Assembly (NCBI RefSeq): GCF_036898465.1
Contig: NZ_JARUMJ010000001.1
Location: 5,766,001 to 5,830,000, forward strand
From: Streptomyces sp. B21-105
GTDB taxonomy: Bacteria; Actinomycetota; Actinomycetes; Streptomycetales; Streptomycetaceae
DNA: 64,000 nt
Direction: 5' to 3'
Shown here: one piece after another, positions 54,580 to 61,823 of the stretch
Position numbering within the stretch: position 1 is the first letter of the stretch
Layout: each line of letters starts with the position of its first letter
Translations under genes and position numbers: made by a program
Notes under the pieces: model-generated
What the model was told of the DNA's origin: nothing
The model's database searches: none
The model's input: only the letters and a program-made list of their open reading frames with translations

Positions 54580-55221
54580 TCAGGCGGCGGTCCTCGTGGT
54601 GGTGGCGGCGCCGCGGCCGTCCGCGGCGGCGGCCAGGCGGCCCATCGCCTCGTCGCGGTCGCAGGCGTACGCGCCGAGCCCGGTCTGGCGGGCCACGATG
54701 GAGCGTTCGGCGCGCATCAGACGCCAGCCGCGCCGCAGGAGGAAGGGCACCGACTTGCGGCCCTCCTTCAGATCGCGCAGGAAGCGGCGGCGGAAGGTCT
54801 TCACCGGGCCGCGGCTCAGGCACAGCGCGTCGGCGAGGACACCCAGTTCCCCGCAGCGGACGACGATCTCCGCGGCGAAGATGCCTTCCGCGATGAACAG
54901 CGGGGTCCGCCCGATCTCGACCGCTGCCTCGCCGGTGCGGGCGCTGAGCGAGATGTCGTAGACGGGAACATTCGTGCGTCCGGTGGTGCACAGGTCCACG
55001 ATCGCGGCGACGGCGGCGTCCGCGTCCCACGAGTCGGGGTGGTCCCAGTCGATGTCGGCGCTCCCGGCGACCGACGGCAGCGTCGGGTCGTCGCCCTCCT
55101 TGTAGAAGTCGTCGAGCCGCAGCACAGGGAGGCCGGAGCGGGCCGCGAGCAGGGACTTGCCGGAGCCGGAAGGGCCGCAGAGCAGCACGACTCGCGTCGG
55201 TATGGGCACAGGGGGCGTCAC
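54580..55221 (-). CDS. uridine kinase-like P-loop kinase
   Basis: 213 residues from GTG 55221. Walker A GPSGSGKS (16-23), then LRLDDFYKEGDDP (the Mg/nucleoside-site Asp of uridine kinases), WDHPDSWD and VPVYDISLSARTGEA, FIAEGIFAAE (Walker B). FRRRFLRDLKEGRK is the lid Arg region. It would salvage uridine and cytidine to monophosphates with ATP or GTP, complementing the nucleoside importer. The ribosome site is weak; other starts upstream are less family-like. Confidence 0.85.
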   Translation of the reverse strand: MTPPVPIPTRVVLLCGPSGSGKSLLAARSGLPVLRLDDFYKEGDDPTLPSVAGSADIDWDHPDSWDADAAVAAIVDLCTTGRTNVPVYDISLSARTGEAAVEIGRTPLFIAEGIFAAEIVVRCGELGVLADALCLSRGPVKTFRRRFLRDLKEGRKSVPFLLRRGWRLMRAERSIVARQTGLGAYACDRDEAMGRLAAAADGRGAATTTRTAA

Positions 55222-55349
55222 GGGACACCAGTGTGAGGCATCCCCCGGGCCGTCAACGACCCCGCGGGTCGGCTTTGATGCGCGCGTCACATCTCAACTA
55301 CCCTTCGTGGCGACCTGATCACCTTGCGCATCAGAAGGCGGCATCGACG

Positions 55350-55757
55350 ATGGCCCGACACGACTCCTCCCAGACCTCCACCGCCCGGCGCGCCCTCGCC
55401 GCCCTCGCGACCGCCGGAGTGGCGCTGGGCGCGGGCGCCTCTGCCGCCTCGGCGGCGACCGGCGTACCGGTCCTCGACGCGGTGAGCAGCCGGCCCACCT
55501 CGATCGGCTCGATCGACGCGCAGGCGGGCATGCAGGGGGCGCTGGGAGCTCTGCCCTACGTCACCGGGGCGGTCTCCGGCCTCAAGCCCAACCCCCTCGC
55601 GGGCACCGGCGTCGACCCCCTGGACAACGGCGTGGGGACCCAGCTCGCCGACTTCCAGCCCCTGACCTCCCAGATGCTGACCGCCCCGGTCGCCCAGGCG
55701 CAGTCGATCGGGTCGATCCCGGTGCTGGGCGAGGTGACGAAGGTGCTCGGCGGCTGA
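55350..55757 (+). CDS. small secreted protein (paralogue style of 48148)
   Basis: 135 residues: signal peptide (about 1-35, ending SAASAAT) and a short mature part (GVPVLDAVSSRPTSIGSIDA, ALGALPYVTGAVSGL, NPLAGTGVDPLDNGVGTQLADFQPL). Similar size and composition to the protein at 48148-48501, but sequence identity looks low. Function unknown. It is followed by a clear terminator. Confidence 0.75.
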   Translation: MARHDSSQTSTARRALAALATAGVALGAGASAASAATGVPVLDAVSSRPTSIGSIDAQAGMQGALGALPYVTGAVSGLKPNPLAGTGVDPLDNGVGTQLADFQPLTSQMLTAPVAQAQSIGSIPVLGEVTKVLGG

Positions 55758-55778
55758 GCGCCCCGCACGGCAGAAAGA

Positions 55779-55821
55779 CGGGAGCCGCGCCGCCATCCGA
55801 CGGAGGGTGACGCGGCTCCCG
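55779..55821. terminator. terminator between secreted-protein and toxin genes
   Basis: CGGGAGCCGCG pairs exactly with CGCGGCTCCCG. It serves both convergent transcripts. Confidence 0.8.
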
Positions 55822-55828
55822 CGTTGGG

Positions 55829-56080
55829 TCAGGGGGTGCGGCCGATGTGGGTGATCACGACGTGGATCACCTCATTGTCGATGACGTACAGGATCCGGTA
55901 GTCGCCGACGCGGAGGCGGCGGATGTCGGGAGATCCGTAGGGAGTCGAGGTAGCTGGACGGGGGTCGTCGGCCAGTTTGTCGATGGTGTCGAGAACCAGA
56001 GCCAGGCCGCCCGGATCTTCCTTCAGGAACCGGGCTGCCGAGTCGAAGGCGTGCGGCTCGAAGACGATCTCGTACGTCAC
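55829..56080 (-). CDS. RelE/ParE-family toxin
   Basis: 83 residues: YEIVFEPHAFDSAARFLKED, LDTIDKLADDPRPATSTPYGSPDIRRLRVGDYRILYVIDNEVIHVVITHIGRT. The R-R-L-R-V-G-D-Y-R-I-L-Y stretch and the C-terminal basic/His end are typical of RelE mRNA interferases acting at the ribosome. The gene overlaps the upstream antitoxin by 4 bp (ATGA), the usual antitoxin-first arrangement. Confidence 0.92.
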   Translation of the reverse strand: MTYEIVFEPHAFDSAARFLKEDPGGLALVLDTIDKLADDPRPATSTPYGSPDIRRLRVGDYRILYVIDNEVIHVVITHIGRTP

Positions 56081-56331
56081 TGCTGTTCGAGCCCCAGCCG
56101 TCGACGGACCTCGGCCATCGGAATGCCGGGTTCGAGAGTTCCCTCGGCCTTGCGCCGCTGGTAGTCCGCCACCGCCAGGGCGTCTTCGAAGTCCTCTATC
56201 ACCTGCGGTGACACGAGGAGTGCGGCCACGTGGCCGTGGTCGGTGAGGGCGATGGTCTCGCGGCCGTGGGCGGCGCGGCGGACCAGGTCGCCGAGCTGGG
56301 AGCGGGCTGCGCTGATGGCGATCTCAACCAT
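56077..56331 (-). CDS. Phd/YefM-family antitoxin
   Basis: 84 residues: EIAISAARSQLGDLVRRAAHGRETIALTDHGHVAALLVSP is the Phd/YefM DNA-binding fold; the C-terminal part (DYQRRKAEGTLEPGIPMAEVRRRLGL) would wrap the toxin. It neutralises RelE and represses the operon. Minus-strand GATACA at 56343-56348 may be the -10. The AT-rich 60 bp upstream stands out from the rest of the window. Confidence 0.92.
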   Translation of the reverse strand: MVEIAISAARSQLGDLVRRAAHGRETIALTDHGHVAALLVSPQVIEDFEDALAVADYQRRKAEGTLEPGIPMAEVRRRLGLEQQ

Positions 56332-56388
56332 ACTGGAAATGTATCACATGGTTAATCTAGTGAGCGATTCATGTGTCAATAACGCAAA

Positions 56389-56426
56389 GGGCCGCGCCTT
56401 CTCCGGACGGAGAGGAGGCGCGGCCC
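56389..56426. terminator. terminator after the aldehyde dehydrogenase-like gene
   Basis: GGGCCGCGCC pairs exactly with GGCGCGGCCC, 37 bp past the stop at 56463 on the minus strand. It ends the deoC-ALDH operon. Confidence 0.8.
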
Positions 56427-56462
56427 AGCTCGTAGGGGCGCCGGCGCGACGCCCCGGGGTCG

Positions 56463-57374
56463 TCAGTACGACGAGCCGGAGGCGCCCAGGGAGCCCGTGG
56501 GGTGCCAGACGGTCTTGGTCTCCAGGAAGGCCGTCATGCGGTCGATGCCGGGAGTCGCCGCCCAGTCGTCCACAGGCTGTGGACGAAGGACGCGCTTGAG
56601 GTTGTCGGCCGCGGCGATCTCCAGCTCCTTCGCCAGCGCCTCGTCGGCGCCCGCGAGGTCGATCGCGTTGACGTCCTGGTGGGACGCCAGGGGCGCCGCG
56701 ATCTCCGCCGTGCGGCCGGAGAGGACGTTGACGACGCCGCCGGGCAGGTCGGAGGTGGCCAGCACCTCGCCGAGCGAGAGCGCCGGCAGCGGCGAGCGCT
56801 CGCTCGCGATCACCACGGCAGTGTTGCCGGTGGCGATCACCGGGGCGACGACCGAGACCAGGCCCAGGAAGGACGACTCCTGCGGCGCGAGGACCGTCAC
56901 GACACCCGTCGGCTCCGGCGAGGAGAGGTTGAAGTACGGGCCCGCGACCGGGTTTCCGCCGCCCACCACCTGGGCGATCTTGTCGGTCCAGCCCGCGTAC
57001 CAGACCCAGCGGTCGATCGTGGCGTCCACCACGGCGGCCGCCCTGGACTTCGACAGGCCCTCGGCGTCGGCGACCTCGCGGGCGAACTGCCCCCGGCGCC
57101 CCTCCAGCATCTCCGCGACGCGGTAGAGGATCTGGCCCCGGTTGTACGCCGTGGCCCCGGCCCAGCCGCCGAACGCCTTGCGCGCGGCGACCACCGCGTC
57201 CCGCGCGTCCTTGCGGGACGACTGCGGCGCGTTGGCCAGCCACCTGCCCTGTGCGTCGGTCACCTCGTACACCCGGCCGCTCTCCGAACGCGGGAACTTC
57301 CCGCCGACGTACAGCTTGTAGGTCTTGAAGACGCTCAGACGGGGCTGCTCGGTCTTCTCGGGCTTGTCAGACAT
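56463..57374 (-). CDS. truncated aldehyde dehydrogenase-like protein lacking catalytic Cys
   Basis: 303 residues. It aligns with the N-terminal NAD-binding part of aldehyde dehydrogenases (YKLYVGGKFPRSESGRVYEV, AFGGWAGATAYNRGQILYR, PVIATGNTAVVIASE), but the segments carrying the general base (ELGGK) and the catalytic Cys (GQxC) are absent and the protein ends about 180 residues early with a Gly/Ser-rich tail. The reading frame is clean, so this is a maintained pseudoenzyme, not decay. It overlaps the true dehydrogenase gene by 8 bp and may be its structural partner. Confidence 0.8.
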   Translation of the reverse strand: MSDKPEKTEQPRLSVFKTYKLYVGGKFPRSESGRVYEVTDAQGRWLANAPQSSRKDARDAVVAARKAFGGWAGATAYNRGQILYRVAEMLEGRRGQFAREVADAEGLSKSRAAAVVDATIDRWVWYAGWTDKIAQVVGGGNPVAGPYFNLSSPEPTGVVTVLAPQESSFLGLVSVVAPVIATGNTAVVIASERSPLPALSLGEVLATSDLPGGVVNVLSGRTAEIAAPLASHQDVNAIDLAGADEALAKELEIAAADNLKRVLRPQPVDDWAATPGIDRMTAFLETKTVWHPTGSLGASGSSY

Positions 57375-58815
57375 CGAGGTACGCCTCCAGGCCGTGGCGG
57401 CCGCCCTCGCGGCCGAAGCCCGACTCCTTGTACCCGCCGAACGGCGAGGTCGGGTCGAACTTGTTGAACGTGTTGGACCAGACGACGCCTGCCCGGAGCT
57501 TGTTCGCCACCGCGAGGATGCGGGAGCCCTTCTCCGTCCAGACGCCCGCCGACAGGCCGTACGGCGTGTTGTTGGCCTTGGCGACGGCCTCGTCCGGCGT
57601 GCGGAAGGTGAGGACCGACAGGACCGGGCCGAAGATCTCGTCCCGGGCGACGGTGTGGGCCTGCGTGACGTTCGTGAACAGCGTCGGCGCGAACCAGTAG
57701 CCCGCGTTCGGCAGCTCACAGGCCGGGGACCAGCGCTCCGCGCCCTCCGCCTCGCCCTGCTCGACGAGCGAGGTGATGCGGGTCAGCTGCTCCTCGGAGT
57801 TGATCGCGCCGATGTCCGTGTTCTTGTCCAGCGGATCGCCGAGGCGCAGCGTCGACAGCCGGCGCTTGAGCGACTCCAGCAGCTCCTCCTGGATCGACTC
57901 CTGGACGAGGAGACGGGAGCCCGCGCAGCAGACCTGGCCCTGGTTGAAGAAGATGCCGTTGACGATGCCCTCGACGGCCTGGTCGATCGGCGCGTCGTCG
58001 AAGACGATGTTGGCGCCCTTGCCGCCCAGCTCCAGCGTGAGCTTCTTGCGCGTGCCCGCGACCGTCTTGGCGATCGCCTTGCCGACGGCCGTGGAGCCGG
58101 TGAAGGCCACCTTGTTCACGTCGGGGTGGGCGACGAGCGCCGCCCCCGTGTCGCCGTACCCGGGCAGGATGTTGACGACGCCCCTGGGCAGACCCGCCTG
58201 ACGGCAGACGTCCGCGAAGAACAGGGCGGACAGCGGAGTGGTCTCGGCCGGCTTCAGGACGACCGTGTTGCCGGTGGCGAGCGCCGGGGCGATCTTCCAC
58301 GCCAGCATCAGCAGGGGGAAGTTCCACGGGATGACCTGGCCGGCCACGCCCAGCGGCTTCGGCGAGGAGCCGAACCCGGCGTGGTCGAGCTTGTCCGCCC
58401 AGCCCGCGTAGTAGAAGAAGTGCGCGGCGACCAGCGGGAGGTCGGCGTCGCGCGTCTCCCGGATCGGCTTGCCGTTGTCCAGCGTCTCGAGGACGGCCAG
58501 CTCGCGGCTGCGCTCCTGGATGATCCGGGCGATGCGGAACAGGTACTTCGCCCGCTCGGCGCCGGGGAGCGCGGACCAGGCGCCGAAGGCCCTGCGGGCG
58601 GCCTTCACGGCACGGTCCACGTCCGCCTCGCCCGCCTGGGCGATCTCGGAGAGGACCTCCTCGGTGGACGGCGAGACGGTCTTGAAGACCCTGCCGTCGG
58701 CCGCCTCGGTGAACTCGCCGTCGATGAACAGGCCGTAGGAGGGGGCGATGTCGACGACCGAGCGGGACTCGGGCGCCGGTGCGTACTCGAAAGCGGAAGT
58801 GAATGCGGAAGCCAT
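57367..58815 (-). CDS. aldehyde dehydrogenase, third gene function of deoC operon
   Basis: 482 residues. VIPWNFPLLMLAWKIAPALATGNTVVLKPAE, the general base in LTLELGGKGA and the nucleophile in FFNQGQVCCAGSR are intact; the C-terminal FGGYKESGFGREGG oligomerisation segment is present. Directly downstream of deoC (5 bp between), so it most likely oxidises the acetaldehyde released from deoxyribose 5-phosphate to acetate with NAD. Followed by the truncated homologue. Confidence 0.92.
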   Translation of the reverse strand: MASAFTSAFEYAPAPESRSVVDIAPSYGLFIDGEFTEAADGRVFKTVSPSTEEVLSEIAQAGEADVDRAVKAARRAFGAWSALPGAERAKYLFRIARIIQERSRELAVLETLDNGKPIRETRDADLPLVAAHFFYYAGWADKLDHAGFGSSPKPLGVAGQVIPWNFPLLMLAWKIAPALATGNTVVLKPAETTPLSALFFADVCRQAGLPRGVVNILPGYGDTGAALVAHPDVNKVAFTGSTAVGKAIAKTVAGTRKKLTLELGGKGANIVFDDAPIDQAVEGIVNGIFFNQGQVCCAGSRLLVQESIQEELLESLKRRLSTLRLGDPLDKNTDIGAINSEEQLTRITSLVEQGEAEGAERWSPACELPNAGYWFAPTLFTNVTQAHTVARDEIFGPVLSVLTFRTPDEAVAKANNTPYGLSAGVWTEKGSRILAVANKLRAGVVWSNTFNKFDPTSPFGGYKESGFGREGGRHGLEAYLDV

Positions 58816-58820
58816 GGTGA

Positions 58821-59783
58821 TCAGTCCACCGTCACGTAGTCGGGGCCGGAGTAGCGGCCGGTGGCCAGCTTCTGACGCTGCATCAGCAGATCGTTCAGGA
58901 GCGAGGAGGCGCCGAAGCGGAACCAGTGGTTGTCCAGCCAGTCCTCGCCCGCGGTCTCGTTGACCAGGACCAGGAACTTGATCGCGTCCTTGCTGGTGCG
59001 GATGCCGCCGGCGGGCTTCACACCGACCTGGACGCCGGTCTGGGCGCGGAAGTCGCGGACGGCTTCCAGCATGAGCAGGGTGTTGGCGGGGGTGGCGTTG
59101 ACGGCGACCTTGCCGGTGGACGTCTTGATGAAGTCCGCCCCGGCCAGCATGCCGAGCCAGCTCGCCCGACGGATGTTGTCGTACGTCGAGAGCTCGCCGG
59201 TCTCGAAGATGACCTTGAGACGGGCGGCCGTCCCACAGGTCTCGCGGACGGCGACGATCTCGTCGTACACCTTCAGGTACCGGCCGGCCAGGAACGCCCC
59301 GCGGTCGATGACCATGTCGACCTCGTCGGCGCCGGCGGCGACCGCGTCACGGACGTCGGCCAGCTTCACGTCCAGGGCGGCGCGGCCGGCCGGGAAGGCG
59401 GTGGCGACCGAGGCGACCTTCACGGCGGAGCCCGCGACGGCCTCCTTGGCGACGGCCACCATGTCGGGATAGACGCAGACCGCGGCCGTGGCGGGGGCCG
59501 TCCGGTCGGTCGGGTCGGGACGGACCGCCTTCGCGCCGAGCGCCCGGACCTTGCCCGGGGTGTCCGCGCCTTCCAGCGTCGTCAGGTCGACCATCGAGAT
59601 GGCGAGGTCGATGGCGTACGCCTTGGCGGTCGTCTTGATGGAACGGGTGCCGAGCGTGGCGGCGCGCGCCTCCAGGCCGACCGCGTCGACGCCGGGCAGC
59701 CCGTGGAGGAAGCGGCGCAACGCGGCGTCGGACGCTGTCACGTCGGTGAGCGCCGGGGCTGCGGTGGGTGCATTGGTGGGCAT
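58821..59783 (-). CDS. deoC: deoxyribose-phosphate aldolase
   Basis: 320 residues. Cleaves 2-deoxyribose 5-phosphate to acetaldehyde and glyceraldehyde 3-phosphate. The Schiff-base Lys is in ADFIKTSTGK (about 203-212), the second active-site Lys in VGVKPAGGIRT, and the conserved Asp in EVDMVIDRGAFL. Longer than E. coli DeoC by an N-terminal extension of about 60 residues. ATG 59783 is chosen after GGTGACC; further upstream in-frame codons run into the operator. A perfect copy of the nucleoside palindrome lies 20 bp upstream. Confidence 0.94.
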   Translation of the reverse strand: MPTNAPTAAPALTDVTASDAALRRFLHGLPGVDAVGLEARAATLGTRSIKTTAKAYAIDLAISMVDLTTLEGADTPGKVRALGAKAVRPDPTDRTAPATAAVCVYPDMVAVAKEAVAGSAVKVASVATAFPAGRAALDVKLADVRDAVAAGADEVDMVIDRGAFLAGRYLKVYDEIVAVRETCGTAARLKVIFETGELSTYDNIRRASWLGMLAGADFIKTSTGKVAVNATPANTLLMLEAVRDFRAQTGVQVGVKPAGGIRTSKDAIKFLVLVNETAGEDWLDNHWFRFGASSLLNDLLMQRQKLATGRYSGPDYVTVD

Positions 59784-59802
59784 GGTCACCAGACGAGCAT
59801 AT

Positions 59803-59814
59803 CTACGCGCGTAG
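59803..59814. promoter_or_regulatory. nucleoside operator copy 4 (CTACGCGCGTAG)
   Basis: Perfect palindrome 20 bp upstream of the deoC start codon, with GTGTACAC (59818-59825) just beyond. The add promoter has the same pair of elements (TGTACA core then CTACGCGCGTAG), with 7 and 3 bp between them. Confidence 0.8.
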
Positions 59815-59973
59815 CGGGTGTACACCCCCGGACGCTGTTTCGGGCGCTCGTCACCCGCTCATCGCGAGCTCGTCGCCACTCTTCGCGCCGCTCGCCGCCT
59901 GCTCGGTGCCCGCTCATCGCGCGCCGGGGCACCGCGTATGAGCGGATCACGGGCTTCGGGCACAATCGGGGCC

Positions 59974-60855
59974 ATGACGAGCCCGGAAGACCAGTCGCCA
60001 GAGCCACGGCCCGCGAAGCCCGCGGGCGCCCCGGAGCCCGCACGGCCCGCGGGGACTCCCGGGCCTGCGGGGACTCCCGGGCCTGCGGGGACTCCGGAGC
60101 CGTCCGGCTCCCCGGACTCCCCGGACTCCCCGGACTCCCCGGACTCCCCGGACTCCCCGGACTCCCCGGCGGACTCGGGCTCTCCGGACTCCCCGGACTC
60201 CCCGGCGGACTCGGGCTCTCCGGCCGCCCCGGGCTCCCCGGCCGCTTCGCGGTCTCAGGAGCCGTCGGAACCCGTGTTGAAGGACCGGGTCTACCGGTCG
60301 TCCGGGAGTGTCGCCACCGGTGCGGCGCTGCTCGGGCTGGCAGCCTGGCTCGGCACCGACGCGATCGTCGCGGGTGAGGGGCGCACGCCTTGGCTGGCGC
60401 TCGCGACGCTGATCCTCGTCGTGCCGCTGATCATCGCGTTCACACTGCGCCCCGCCGTGTACGCGGGACCGGACCGGCTGCGGGTGCGCAACCCGTTCCG
60501 GTTGATCGTGCTGCCCTGGGGGCAGGTCGCCGTGCTGCGGTCCGGCTACTCCAACGAGGCGATCGCCGTGTCGGGGAAGAAGTTCCAGCTGTGGTCCATT
60601 CCCGTCTCGCTGCGGGCGCGCAAGCGGGCGGCCCGGGGGAAGAGCGGCCGCCTGGGCGGGACCGGCGCGAGTGCCGCGGACGGTCCGCTGCGCGCCCGCG
60701 GCGACCGGGACGTGGACGAGCTGCGCGAGCTGTGGGAGGCGCGGCAGCGGGAGGAGAGCGCGCAGGGCGAGGTGTCCGTGCGGTGGGCCTGGGAGATCCT
60801 GGGCCCGGTCGCGGCGGGGGCCGTGGTGCTGGGGATCCTGCTGGCCGTGGGCTGA
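59974..60855 (+). CDS. PH-domain membrane protein with SPD repeat region
   Basis: 293 residues. About 90 N-terminal residues are low complexity: PAGTPG units then six SPD repeats encoded by near-perfect 9-bp tandem copies of TCCCCGGAC (about 60107-60170), repeated again after a short break. Two transmembrane helices follow (about 107-145), then a bacterial PH (bPH6-like) domain (RPAVYAGPDRLRVRNPFRLIVLPWGQVAVLRSGYSNE), a charged stretch and a C-terminal helix (about 270-292). Function unknown. Confidence 0.8.
   Translation: MTSPEDQSPEPRPAKPAGAPEPARPAGTPGPAGTPGPAGTPEPSGSPDSPDSPDSPDSPDSPDSPADSGSPDSPDSPADSGSPAAPGSPAASRSQEPSEPVLKDRVYRSSGSVATGAALLGLAAWLGTDAIVAGEGRTPWLALATLILVVPLIIAFTLRPAVYAGPDRLRVRNPFRLIVLPWGQVAVLRSGYSNEAIAVSGKKFQLWSIPVSLRARKRAARGKSGRLGGTGASAADGPLRARGDRDVDELRELWEARQREESAQGEVSVRWAWEILGPVAAGAVVLGILLAVG
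60107..60170 (+). repeat. 9-bp in-frame minisatellite (TCCCCGGAC)
   Basis: About seven contiguous units coding Ser-Pro-Asp inside the PH-domain protein gene; the multiple of three keeps the frame when copy number changes. Two shorter blocks of the same unit follow at 60178-60200. Confidence 0.85.
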
Positions 60856-61031
60856 GGGCCGGCCGGCGCGCCCCGGAGGCGGTGCGTCGCGGTCCGGCGG
60901 GAACCCCAGGCGGTGCGTCGCGGGTCCGGCGGTCACCGGTACCGAGGGCCGGGTCTGCGGCTGGGACCCGGACGAAACGGTGTGCGTCCGGGGTGCGGCG
61001 GCGGTCCGGTGTGGGCCGACGGTGTGGGCGG

Positions 61032-61766
61032 GTGTCCACGTACACGTCCAAGGCCTCCCGCGGTGCGGCCGGCGCCGGCACGGACGAGGACGACAGCCAC
61101 AAGGCCGACGGGGACGAGGACGACGGGGACGAGGACGACGGCGACGACGAGGAGCTGCGCGCGCTGATCGACCGGATCGGCGACGGGCGCGCCGGACCGC
61201 TGCGGGAGGCCGTACTGCACGGAATCCCCTGTGACGGGGGCGAGGCCGTCTTCCTCGCCGCCGCGTCCGTGGCCGGCGAGACGCCTGTGGTGGAGGTGTC
61301 CCTCGGGTCGGTGCGGCCGATGACCCCGGGCGCGTTGCGGACCAGGGGTGACGTCTACGCCCTCGTCCTTACGGCCCTCGCCGGGCTCGTGCTGCCGCGC
61401 CGGCTCGCCTGGCGCGTCACCGCCGACCGGGAGGGCATGTGGTTCAACGGGCTGCGCGGGACCCGGCACATCCTCTGGGACGACGTCCGGATGGTGAAGG
61501 CCGACGGCGCGCGCCTGAGGATCGAAAGCCGACGGACGGCGTTCGGGGAGTGGCGGGTGTCCTCCCCGCGCTGGGCCTGGCTGGAGGCCAGGCTCGGAGT
61601 GCTGCACCCGTACGAGCGGACGGCCGCGGAGATCACGGCCATGTGGCGGACCCCGGCACTGCGGCCGACCGGCACGGCGACCGGCCGCCTGCGCGGACGG
61701 CCCCTGTGGCCGCTCGGCGCGGCTGCCGCGACGGCGGTCGCCGCGGCACTGCTCCTGCTGCGGTGA
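61032..61766 (+). CDS. PH-domain membrane protein with acidic N-terminus
   Basis: 244 residues. An Asp/Glu-rich segment (DEDDGDEDDGDDEE from GACGAGGAC repeats) precedes DRIGDGRAGPLREAVLHGI. Then come two hydrophobic stretches and a PH-like domain (LAWRVTADREGMWFNGLRGTRHILWDDVRMVKADGARLRIES), ending with a short helix. It resembles the preceding gene in overall plan. GTG 61032 is a tentative start; no clear ribosome site is visible. Confidence 0.7.
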   Translation: MSTYTSKASRGAAGAGTDEDDSHKADGDEDDGDEDDGDDEELRALIDRIGDGRAGPLREAVLHGIPCDGGEAVFLAAASVAGETPVVEVSLGSVRPMTPGALRTRGDVYALVLTALAGLVLPRRLAWRVTADREGMWFNGLRGTRHILWDDVRMVKADGARLRIESRRTAFGEWRVSSPRWAWLEARLGVLHPYERTAAEITAMWRTPALRPTGTATGRLRGRPLWPLGAAAATAVAAALLLLR

Positions 61767-61823
61767 GGACCGGCTCTCCCGCGTGAGGCCCGTTTCTCCT
61801 GCGTGCGGCCTGTTTCTCCGGTC

